Under the pieces are notes generated by a model that saw only the letters and a program-made list of their open reading frames with translations, was not told the origin of the DNA and ran no database searches. 5,330 nt of DNA, taken from Methanimicrococcus sp. Its GTDB lineage: Archaea; Halobacteriota; Methanosarcinia; Methanosarcinales; Methanosarcinaceae. Below are positions 1-5,055 of the stretch, piece by piece. The number at the start of each line of letters is the position of its first letter. Within the stretch, counting starts at the first letter, position 1. The stretch covers positions 1-5,330 of the forward strand of contig WRDC01000091.1 of NCBI GenBank assembly GCA_009783635.1. The letters are read 5' to 3'. A program made the position numbers and the translations under genes.

Positions 1-880
1 TGTCCAAAATGCCGGCCAGGTCAAAAACGTTTTCAACCAACTGATTTTTTAAATAATAGACGTCTCCGGCGGCAGCTTCTGTGGCATCCGGACTGTCCAA
101 AGGTTCCAGTTTGGCCAAAACGGCCTTGCAGAGACGGTCCATTTCGTCATCCGTCAAATCATGAATATTTTTGTTTTCATCTAAATTCAAATCAGACAAA
201 AAGGCGCGTATCTCGTCGGGCTTTCCCGTGATATCCAAATACGGCTCCGTTGTTCTCATCAGAACGTCAAAAAGATTGCCGTCTCCTATTTTCAGTCCTT
301 TCCGTACCGTTACAACGCCGGTTCTTATGGCTTCGTCCAGAATTTCCGCGTTGGCCGCGACCATCAGTTGCCGGTCTCCGATCATTCCGGCCACCGCTAA
401 CGATGACAAATCAGTATTCACCGGATTCATGGCCCGCGCCGTCAGGTACGAAACGCCGGCGCCGGAAATCATATAAGACCCTTCCAAGCCAACCGTTATC
501 GGATTCACCACGACTTTCGCGGGCGATTTACCGACCGGAACATGGTGGTCTAAAATCACGATCGGATTCGGAAGCGCCGATAAAAATTCGGATTGGCCGC
601 TTCCGATGTCGCAAAAAACCATGAGAAAGTCTTCCGGATAGGAAGACGCTAAAACCGAAACGAGCCCTGCATCCAATTTCGGGAAGATTTTGTGATAATA
701 AGTCATGCCTTCCCGCTTAAAAGCCTGAATCATAATCGCGGCACTGGTGAGCCCGTCCGAATCGTTGTGCGTCACCAAACAAACGTATTGATGCTGTTTG
801 ATGAAACGCGCCGCCGATTCAGCCTGTTTTTTGAGATGTTTGATTCTTTCGGATTCGGGCATGGATTTATAGTTCACCAT
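1..880 (-). CDS. Archaeal RecJ-like DHH family phosphoesterase (3' end outside window)
   Basis: This is the first 293 residues of a DHH-superfamily phosphoesterase; the C-terminal part, including any DHHA1 domain, lies beyond the left edge. Visible motifs are HNDSDG at residues 38-43 (motif I, metal-binding Asp40 and Asp42), CDIG at 90-93 (motif II, Asp91), LDHH at 110-113 (motif III) and GMIGDR at 165-170 (motif IV). Archaeal members with this order are related to bacterial RecJ and eukaryotic Cdc45; they are Mn/Mg-dependent single-strand exonucleases, and some bind GINS in the replisome. Cytosolic: no signal peptide or membrane segment is seen. The ATG at 880 follows a GTGA match 6 nt upstream. 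The in-frame ATG at 862 has GGTGA 11 nt upstream and is a real alternative, costing only six residues. The family is certain; whether it is the replisome exonuclease or a nanoRNase/phosphodiesterase-type paralogue is inference. Confidence 0.9.
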   Translation of the reverse strand, partial: MVNYKSMPESERIKHLKKQAESAARFIKQHQYVCLVTHNDSDGLTSAAIMIQAFKREGMTYYHKIFPKLDAGLVSVLASSYPEDFLMVFCDIGSGQSEFLSALPNPIVILDHHVPVGKSPAKVVVNPITVGLEGSYMISGAGVSYLTARAMNPVNTDLSSLAVAGMIGDRQLMVAANAEILDEAIRTGVVTVRKGLKIGDGNLFDVLMRTTEPYLDITGKPDEIRAFLSDLNLDENKNIHDLTDDEMDRLCKAVLAKLEPLDSPDATEAAAGDVYYLKNQLVENVFDLAGILD

Positions 881-1046
881 ATTGTGTCACGCTTTTCTTT
901 GAGTTTTAAAGGATTTCATCACTTTTATTCTTATGCCAGTGCCGGAATGCAGATAAAGCTACTTTCTTCTTGATATTGTCATGAAAACGACCATTTATTA
1001 GGTATTGAAGACTCCGCATGTTGTTGATTTATTAAAATACAAAACA

Positions 1047-1054
1047 TTTAAATA
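1047..1054 (+). promoter_or_regulatory. Candidate archaeal TATA box for the surface protein gene
   Basis: TTTAAATA matches the archaeal TATA-box consensus and is preceded by an A-rich stretch (ACAAAACA) that could serve as the TFB recognition element. Transcription starting about 25 nt downstream would leave a 5' leader of roughly 90-95 nt before the ATG at 1173. The surrounding sequence is AT-rich, so a chance match is possible. Confidence 0.35.
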
Positions 1055-1159
1055 TTTATCCGATTGTTATAAATTTTTGTTTTCGTTTATAAACCCGTCC
1101 GTTTTCTTTGGTGATGAAACGGGAATTAACTGCAAGATTCCCTCAAATCTGAATAATAT

Positions 1160-1164
1160 GGAGA
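1160..1164 (+). promoter_or_regulatory. Ribosome binding site that fixes the surface protein start
   Basis: GGAGA lies 8 nt before the ATG at 1173. It overlaps the alternative in-frame ATG at 1158, which has no ribosome binding site of its own. This spacing, and the fact that a canonical signal peptide begins at 1173, decide the start. Confidence 0.7.
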
Positions 1165-1172
1165 AACCAGAA

Positions 1173-2252
1173 ATGAATAAAAGTAAATCCATCCGAAAAA
1201 TACTGTTGCTTGTACTGATAATTTTTCTCATTCTGATGTTGCTGCCAAGTTCCATGCAGACCGTTTACGCTGCGGACTATACGGCGTCGGATGAGGGAGA
1301 GTTAATTGCCAATCTCGCTCTTGCAGCCGCGTCGGGGGGCGGAAACGTTACGACTTCGGCAAATTTTTCCATATCCAGCTCCAGCATTATCACAATCCCC
1401 GCTGATTGTACGCTTTTAATTCACCACACAATTACCAATAACGGCACGATTGCCAACAATGGCACAATTATCGTCAACGGCACAATAACCAATAACGGTG
1501 CGTTTACCAACAACGTCGGCACATTCCCCGACAACGGTGTGATTTTTATCGTTGGAACAATGACCAACAACGGCACGTTTACAAACGGCGGAGGCACGAT
1601 TGTCATCATTTGTGTAGACGAAGACGAAAATGACGTGATTTTCGGCAATGGTACAATTAACAACAATGGTAAGATTATCAATCATAGCGGAACGATTTTC
1701 AAATATGAAGGCAGCACGATTATTAACAATAGCGGTGGCACGATTGACAACTATGATGAGATTCTGAGCGGCGGCGCAATTACAAACAACGGAATGATGA
1801 TAAACCATAATGGCGGCGTAATTGAAAACTACAATGACGGCACGATTACAAACAGCGGTACGATTATAAACCATAACGGCGGCGCAATCAACAATGAAGG
1901 CGCGATGACTAACAATGACACAATTACCAATGATGGCGAGATTGTCAGCAATGGAACGATTACCAACAATGGCAGGCTTAACAGCGATGGAGAAATTTAC
2001 AATGATGGTATGTTTATCAACAACGGCAAGTTTGTCGGCAACGGCTTGACTTACAACTACAACAACGGCACACTTACAGGTTACATACCCACCGGCCACG
2101 GCCATATTCACGACTTCGGCGGCACAGTCACGCTCATTGATAACAGGACATTTTTTGAACGGCTGCCCATTATAGTCTACATCGTTTTGATAGTGGGTTT
2201 AGTGCTGGCGGTGCTGGCGGCTTTTATCCTGTACCGAAAAAGAAAGAAGTAA
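1173..2252 (+). CDS. Secreted, membrane-anchored Asn/Gly-repeat surface protein (adhesin-like)
   Basis: A 359-residue protein with the layout of an exported cell-surface protein. Residues 1-9 are basic, residues 10-24 hydrophobic, and a signal-peptidase-like site follows (VYA then ADYT, about residue 33). Residues 40-80 resemble the lead-in of right-handed beta-helix proteins (GELIANLALAAASGGG, then TIPADCTLLI). Residues 82-305 are imperfect short repeats of the type TITNNGTI, IINHNGG and INNNGKI, a pattern expected to stack as a beta-helix. A membrane segment follows at about 333-354, with a basic cytoplasmic tail RKRKK. At least seven N-G-T sequons (for example N90, N96, N102, N133, N159, N260, N298) and several other N-x-S/T sites suit archaeal N-glycosylation. 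The role, adhesion or cell-envelope structure, is inferred from architecture only; no catalytic residues are seen. Its repeats make it prone to expansion and contraction. Confidence 0.85.
   Translation: MNKSKSIRKILLLVLIIFLILMLLPSSMQTVYAADYTASDEGELIANLALAAASGGGNVTTSANFSISSSSIITIPADCTLLIHHTITNNGTIANNGTIIVNGTITNNGAFTNNVGTFPDNGVIFIVGTMTNNGTFTNGGGTIVIICVDEDENDVIFGNGTINNNGKIINHSGTIFKYEGSTIINNSGGTIDNYDEILSGGAITNNGMMINHNGGVIENYNDGTITNSGTIINHNGGAINNEGAMTNNDTITNDGEIVSNGTITNNGRLNSDGEIYNDGMFINNGKFVGNGLTYNYNNGTLTGYIPTGHGHIHDFGGTVTLIDNRTFFERLPIIVYIVLIVGLVLAVLAAFILYRKRKK
1416..2087 (+). repeat. Degenerate coding repeats of the surface protein
   Basis: The DNA shows recurring blocks such as ATTACCAACAATGG, ATTACCAATAACGGC and ATTATAAACCATAA, encoding I-T/N-N-N-G units of about 6-10 residues. 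Spacing is irregular, so this is a diverged protein-level repeat, not an exact minisatellite. It also keeps a 231-codon frame open on the opposite strand, which is a by-product of the repeated codons. Confidence 0.75.
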
Positions 2253-2269
2253 TGATTGCGTTTACATCT

Positions 2270-2295
2270 TTAACACTGTAAATTAACACTGTAAA
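2270..2295. repeat. Perfect 13-bp tandem repeat (two copies)
   Basis: TTAACACTGTAAA occurs at 2270-2282 and again, directly adjoining, at 2283-2295. It lies 18 bp after the surface protein stop codon. TTTACA at 2261-2266 can pair with TGTAAA in either copy (2277-2282 or 2290-2295), a weak 6-bp stem. Its function is unknown; it may be part of the 3' end of the surface protein transcript. Confidence 0.8.
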
Positions 2296-2311
2296 GGAAA
2301 AAAAGATTGAA

Positions 2312-2403
2312 TGCAATTGAAATTACATTCTGATATCATTTGATTTTACCGAGGGCGGTAAAATATCAAACTTTCCCGCCCTCCTTGGATTTGTCCTTGT
2401 ATT
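2312..2403 (-). pseudogene. Decayed duplicate of the 3' end of the aIF5A gene
   Basis: This block aligns with 4376-4469, the last 26-27 codons plus immediate downstream bases of the intact aIF5A gene, at about 79% identity by hand alignment with one 2-nt gap. Read on the minus strand it gives KYKDKSKEGGKV, a stop, then YFTALGKIK, against EYKDKVKEGEEV, Q, YLTALDKIK in the real protein. Fifteen of 22 positions are identical, with Gln replaced by a stop and a 2-nt deletion just after. Both copies are followed by ATTTCAATTGCA and, within 30 nt, a run of seven T, so the duplication probably included the terminator. It begins 3 nt after the VWA stop codon. It cannot make a functional protein, and no other part of aIF5A is recognisable next to it. 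Confidence 0.8.
2339..2370. terminator. Hairpin between convergent genes, probable (bidirectional) terminator
   Basis: TTTTACCG (2344-2351) and CGGTAAAA (2356-2363) form a perfect 8-bp stem with loop AGGG. It is extended by TTTGA (2339-2343) pairing with TCAAA (2366-2370) across a 2-nt bulge. On the minus strand, downstream of the VWA gene, a run of seven T follows at 2298-2304. A competing 8-bp stem is GAGGGCGG (2351-2358) with CCGCCCTC (2376-2383); the two overlap and exclude each other. Archaeal termination depends mainly on T-tracts, so the hairpin's role is inference. Confidence 0.5.
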
Positions 2404-2406
2404 TTG

Positions 2407-3075
2407 TTATTTTTCACCTCCGCGTTTTTTATAATCCTTTTGGATTTCCTTATTCCAGTCATCTCTAATCTCTGCAGCCTCCCTGAATTCCGTGACGGTC
2501 TCACAGATAGCTTGATAATTCAATTCAATGCCTTCGCGGTCATTGTGGTAATTTTGAGCGCGGTTGCGGGCAATACCAAAGCGGTCGGCAACCTCCGCGG
2601 CGTCAATGTTCGCGCCGAGGAAGATGAACTCCCAACCGTATTCCGACTTCTGCCGCTCAATCATTTCCTTTATCTTACCGTAACTGAACTCACGGCTCGC
2701 GTTTTCCATGCCGTCTGTGGTGATGACGAACAGCACCTTTTCAGCGCGGTAGCCTTCAGCCGTGTTCTTTTGGACGCCGGCGATTTTGTTGATCGTCTTG
2801 CCGACCGCGTCGAGCAGGGCTGTTGACCCCCGTACGAAGTATTCGCTGTCGGTAATCGGGCTGACCGCCTTGATGTCGATACGGTCATGCAGGATTTCGT
2901 AATCATGGTCAAAAAGGATTGTTGTGAGGCGGCATTCGCCGGGTCCTTCCTGCTGCTTTGAAAGCATGGAATTGAAGCCGCCGATTGTGTCGCTCTCCAG
3001 ACCGCTCATTGATCCGCTGCGGTCAAGGATAAAAATCAATTCTGTAAGATTTGTTTTCATGGGATTGTTTTCCAT
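2407..3075 (-). CDS. Small stand-alone von Willebrand factor type A (VWA) domain protein
   Basis: A 222-residue cytosolic protein made almost wholly of one VWA domain. The metal-ion-dependent adhesion site is complete: DRSGS at residues 18-22 (the DxSxS motif), Thr85 in GSTALLDA, and Asp121 in ITTDGMEN. The fold should bind Mg2+ or Mn2+ and engage a partner protein through an acidic residue. No signal peptide, membrane segment or second domain is present. Residues 125-145 (ASREFSYGKIKEMIERQK) and the GANID motif near 154-158 are typical, from memory, of short VWA proteins common in Firmicutes and phages. No MoxR-type AAA ATPase or other usual VWA partner is in the window, so its role is unknown. 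GGAG lies 9 nt before the ATG at 3075, which fixes the start. Transfer from bacteria is plausible but untested. Confidence 0.88.
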   Translation of the reverse strand: MENNPMKTNLTELIFILDRSGSMSGLESDTIGGFNSMLSKQQEGPGECRLTTILFDHDYEILHDRIDIKAVSPITDSEYFVRGSTALLDAVGKTINKIAGVQKNTAEGYRAEKVLFVITTDGMENASREFSYGKIKEMIERQKSEYGWEFIFLGANIDAAEVADRFGIARNRAQNYHNDREGIELNYQAICETVTEFREAAEIRDDWNKEIQKDYKKRGGEK

Positions 3076-3084
3076 TTACTTGTT

Positions 3085-3088
3085 CTCC
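3085..3088 (-). promoter_or_regulatory. Ribosome binding site of the VWA gene, overlapping a five-codon ORF
   Basis: GGAG on the minus strand stands 9 nt before the VWA ATG at 3075. It sits inside a tiny frame ATG-GAG-AAC-AAG-TAA (3090-3076), whose stop directly abuts the VWA start. The next codons, ATG-GAA-AAC-AAT, echo it, so it looks like a small local duplication. The downstream in-frame ATG at 3060 has no comparable site. Confidence 0.6.
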
Positions 3089-3133
3089 ATTTATTTGGTT
3101 TAAATCATATCGTATTGCCTGCTTCCTTGATGC

Positions 3134-3166
3134 TGAGAGGGACAAGTTCATAGCTTGTGCTTCTCA
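3134..3166. repeat. 13-bp imperfect inverted repeat (hairpin)
   Basis: The left arm TGAGAGGGACAAG (3134-3146) and right arm CTTGTGCTTCTCA (3154-3166) pair over 13 positions, with one G-T wobble and one G-G mismatch, around a 7-nt loop TTCATAG. No T-tract follows on either strand, so it is not an evident terminator. It lies 59 bp upstream of the VWA start and could be an operator, a structured leader or a mobile-element end. Confidence 0.65.
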
Positions 3167-3238
3167 ATAAATTTACAAACCCGATTCCGGATTTACCTCG
3201 CTGTGACTTCCGCAAGCTCTATCCTATAGACTGAATAA

Positions 3239-3433
3239 AAAAATTCTGCAGAGCTGAGACTATTTTCAATAATCCGCACAACAGAATGGTATCTTTTTTT
3301 CAAGAGCTTTGAGGATGTCGCCGATAAGTTTTTTTGCTCAGGCATCAGGTATGCCAAAGAAGAGCAACCGGCCGCGCATATGCGCTTATTTGCACCGCTT
3401 TTTTCAGGGGTTTTCGCCGTCCGGACCAGTTAA
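3239..3433 (+). pseudogene. Possible remnant of a TetR-type regulator C-terminal region (weak)
   Basis: A stop-free frame of 64 codons with no start codon near its beginning. The segments FEDVADKFF, GIRYAKEEQ and HMRLFAPLF have the spacing and character of the second to third helices of TetR-family ligand domains, where a helix ending in (F/Y)AKEE is followed by an LFRLLF-like stretch. The helix-turn-helix half is not recognisable upstream, and no ribosome binding site is seen. This is pattern memory only. The opposite strand also has a fairly coding-looking frame here (AKKLIGDILKALEKKI), so the call may be wrong. Confidence 0.22.
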
Positions 3434-3627
3434 AATATCCGCTGCGTTTCCCTTCAAAACCGTGACCGGTCAGAGCTGAACAATATTTTCAGCTGAACAG
3501 TACTCATTTCTCACTTACCATTATATTACGTTCGCTTACTATTTAATGCTTTACTTGAAAAATATCAGCATGCGGCGAGCTATATTTTAGACCTGTTGAA
3601 GAGAAAACACGGCAAACCGCAAAAATA

Positions 3628-4251
3628 TTACTCAACCTTGCGCGCCTCAAGATACACAAGCGGAAAAGCCGCGTTCAATATTTTCCATCTTTCCGCCAAA
3701 AAACCGTTCCGCCGGATAAATTCAATGTACTCGTCCGGCTTCCATTTTGAATACGTTTCAAACCCGATGAGTTTTAAAATTTTTGCGTTCAGATTCCAAG
3801 ACGAATCACGAAAATGACCGTGTGAATAGGTCGGGGCGATGAGCAGTCCGTTTGGTTTCAACACTCTTGAAATGCCTGAAAGGACCTTGGCCGGATCCGG
3901 CATAATGTGAAGCGCGTTTGAAATGATAACGGCGTCAAATGTATGGTCAGGAAAAGAGAGCTCTGTCGCGTCCTCTACCGAGAAACGTACATTGTCCGGC
4001 GCTTTTTTCTTTTTCGCGGCTTCAATCATTTTGGGAGAGAAGTCAATCGCTTCCACATGGCGCACATACGCGGCGATGTTTACGGCAATCAAGCCGGTTC
4101 CCGTTGCGACTTCGAGCACATCCATATCGGGCAAAAGAGAGCTTTCCATGAGCCGGTACATCTCTGAGTAAGCTTGGCCGTTGAATCTGCGGATTTCAAA
4201 ATCATAGAACTTCGCATAACGATTCCAAAAATGTTTATTATCGCGATTCAT
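3628..4251 (-). CDS. Class I SAM-dependent methyltransferase
   Basis: A 207-residue Rossmann-fold methyltransferase of the Methyltransf_11/25 type, near the usual minimal length for the family. Motif I is VLEVATGTG at residues 45-53, where the Gly loop binds S-adenosylmethionine. EAIDFSP (67-73) carries the acidic residue for the ribose, SVEDATELSF (91-100) contacts the adenine, and FDAVIISNALHIM (105-117) with VLKPNGLLI (130-138) completes the core. The C-terminal part (GFETYSKWKPDEYIEFIRRNGF, in pieces from residue 163) is the small substrate-side lid. The substrate cannot be told; related proteins act on lipids or small molecules. It is cytosolic. The ATG at 4251 is preferred because the purine-rich AAGGGG stands 9 nt ahead, whereas it directly touches the alternative ATG at 4260. 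It lies 135 bp downstream of aIF5A on the same strand, with a T-rich terminator between them, so it is probably a separate transcript. Confidence 0.87.
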   Translation of the reverse strand: MNRDNKHFWNRYAKFYDFEIRRFNGQAYSEMYRLMESSLLPDMDVLEVATGTGLIAVNIAAYVRHVEAIDFSPKMIEAAKKKKAPDNVRFSVEDATELSFPDHTFDAVIISNALHIMPDPAKVLSGISRVLKPNGLLIAPTYSHGHFRDSSWNLNAKILKLIGFETYSKWKPDEYIEFIRRNGFLAERWKILNAAFPLVYLEARKVE

Positions 4252-4350
4252 CCGCTGCATCCCCTTCCCGACAAAGGCGGCCGCATTGAAGGCATTTCAC
4301 GGGTCTGACTGAAAGGCTTCATTCACCAGATTGTTGAATGCTTCAATCAT

Positions 4351-4367
4351 AAAAAAAGAAAAATAAG
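4351..4367 (-). terminator. T-rich terminator downstream of aIF5A
   Basis: On the minus strand the sequence 20-36 nt after the aIF5A stop codon is almost pure T (CTTATTTTTCTTTTTTT), the usual archaeal termination signal. No stable hairpin precedes it. A shortened version of the same tract follows the duplicated aIF5A tail at 2298-2304. Confidence 0.6.
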
Positions 4368-4386
4368 AATGTAATTGCAATTGAAA

Positions 4387-4773
4387 TTACGTTCTGATGT
4401 CGATCTTGATTTTGTCAAGAGCGGTGAGGTACTGAACTTCTTCGCCTTCCTTGACTTTGTCCTTGTATTCTTCGGGAAGCGGGATTTCAAAGGTGCTGAA
4501 GTCGGCCATGTCCATCAGCTGAACGATGTCGCCCGTAATTGTCAACACTTGCGCCGCTTTTCTTTCAACGATCGGGACATAGATTTTTGTCGCGACGGAA
4601 CCGACGATGGAACGCTTCTGGTTGTCAAAAAGACCAATCGCGTCAACGCGCGCTTTGGCGGCGCCGTGCTTTCCCGGCTTTGATTTTGCGATACTCTTGA
4701 TGACACAAGCCTCATCGTCAATGATAACGTATCTTCCTTCTTTTAATTCCTTCATTTCAACTTGTTCTTTCAT
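4387..4773 (-). CDS. eif5A: Translation initiation factor 5A (aIF5A), hypusine-containing
   Basis: A complete 128-residue aIF5A. It promotes peptide-bond formation at stalled ribosomes, for example on polyproline, and helps termination. The N-terminal KOW/SH3-like domain (about residues 1-68) carries the hypusine loop SKPGKHGAAK at 31-40, in which Lys35 is expected to be modified by deoxyhypusine synthase. The C-terminal OB-fold (about 70-128) includes QVLTITGDIVQLMDM and ends in KIKIDIRT. The start is the ATG at 4773, because GGAGG (4782-4786) stands 8 nt upstream. A longer frame from a TTG at 4788 would place the start codon on the ribosome binding site and is rejected. It stands alone: no deoxyhypusine synthase or ribosomal gene is beside it in the window. 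Part of its 3' end is duplicated at 2312-2403. Confidence 0.97.
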   Translation of the reverse strand: MKEQVEMKELKEGRYVIIDDEACVIKSIAKSKPGKHGAAKARVDAIGLFDNQKRSIVGSVATKIYVPIVERKAAQVLTITGDIVQLMDMADFSTFEIPLPEEYKDKVKEGEEVQYLTALDKIKIDIRT

Positions 4774-4781
4774 TTGTAATT

Positions 4782-4786
4782 CCTCC
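4782..4786 (-). promoter_or_regulatory. Ribosome binding site of aIF5A
   Basis: A perfect GGAGG on the minus strand, 8 nt before the ATG at 4773. It decides this start over the in-frame TTG at 4788. Confidence 0.85.
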
Positions 4787-4802
4787 AAAATTCAATCCGT
4801 CA

Positions 4803-4815
4803 TTTCCGCCGGAAA
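4803..4815. promoter_or_regulatory. Interrupted palindrome in the aIF5A leader
   Basis: TTTCCG-C-CGGAAA is a perfect 6-bp dyad with one central base, 30 nt upstream of the aIF5A start. It could be an operator or a small leader hairpin. The palindrome is visible; the function is a guess. Confidence 0.3.
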
Positions 4816-4867
4816 AAAGGTGATGAGAGTAAAACCATGATATTTGATGTTATGTTTCTAAATATCG

Positions 4868-4875
4868 TTTTTATA
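4868..4875 (-). promoter_or_regulatory. Candidate TATA box for aIF5A
   Basis: TATAAAAA on the minus strand, about 95 nt before the start codon, would give a leader of roughly 70 nt. A better consensus match, TTTAAATA, lies at 4998-5005 but would need a leader of about 200 nt. The sequence alone does not settle which is used. Confidence 0.28.
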
Positions 4876-5026
4876 GTTTAGAAATTGGATATGATAAAAC
4901 GGAGAGGGAATATATAACCGTTATTCTTAACTCGGCTTTTTTGATTGTTGGTACAGGCAGCCTATATGAACTTTGTGTTTTAAAAAAATCTTTGCAATAT
5001 TTAAACAATGAGTGTCGTAGTGATGC

Positions 5027-5044
5027 TAAGCCCTTTAAGCCCTT
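5027..5044. repeat. Perfect 9-bp tandem repeat at the edge of the 35-bp array
   Basis: TAAGCCCTT occurs twice in direct succession (5027-5035 and 5036-5044), followed by AACGAACACAG, which resembles the tail of array unit 1 (GCGAACACGT). This probably marks the degenerate boundary of the array. Confidence 0.7.
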
Positions 5045-5055
5045 AACGAACACAG

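Larger units (their letters stand above)
881..1172. other. Divergent intergenic region between DHH gene and surface protein
   Basis: This stretch of about 290 bp separates the start codons of two divergent genes and becomes AT-rich to the right. It holds the TATA candidate of the surface protein at 1047-1054. No equally good TATA element is seen for the DHH gene. One minus-strand reading frame (906-1019) could encode 37 residues ending 25 nt before the DHH start, but it lacks a ribosome binding site and any recognisable motif. The plus-strand frame from a TTG at 1005 is open into the surface protein, but it has no ribosome binding site and would bury the signal peptide behind 56 residues. Confidence 0.6.
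3076..3627. other. 550-bp region without a confident gene
   Basis: No complete gene with start, ribosome binding site and recognisable family is seen on either strand. It contains the 5' leader of the VWA gene, a strong imperfect hairpin at 3134-3166, a stop-free plus-strand stretch at 3239-3433 that may be a regulator remnant, and a small 7-bp hairpin with AGCTGAA (3474-3480) pairing TTCAGCT (3488-3494). The right end, from about 3500, is AT-rich. The size suggests decayed coding DNA more than regulatory sequence. Confidence 0.55.

Noticed and set aside
171..973. Plus-strand ORFs opposite and beside the DHH phosphoesterase
   Set aside because: Those at 171-624 lie antisense to conserved catalytic motifs, have no recognisable family and lack ribosome binding sites. 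The one at 692-973 is of the same kind.
1005..1172. N-terminal extension of the surface protein from a TTG codon
   Set aside because: It has no ribosome binding site, it overlaps the TATA candidate, and it would place 56 residues in front of a clear signal peptide.
1416..2111. 231-residue ORF antisense to the surface protein
   Set aside because: It mirrors the repeated AAT/AAC/GGC/ATT codons of the plus-strand gene. It has no ribosome binding site, and its Val/Asn/Ala repeats are simply the complement of the TNNG repeats.
2404..2826. Plus-strand 140-residue ORF opposite the VWA gene
   Set aside because: It is the antisense of a gene with a complete MIDAS motif and a good ribosome binding site.
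3474..3494. 7-bp hairpin AGCTGAA/TTCAGCT
   Set aside because: It is short, has no adjacent T-tract and is not placed near a start codon; it could easily arise by chance in AT-rich DNA.
4774..4788. Five-residue longer aIF5A from a TTG codon
   Set aside because: The TTG overlaps the GGAGG ribosome binding site that serves the ATG at 4773.
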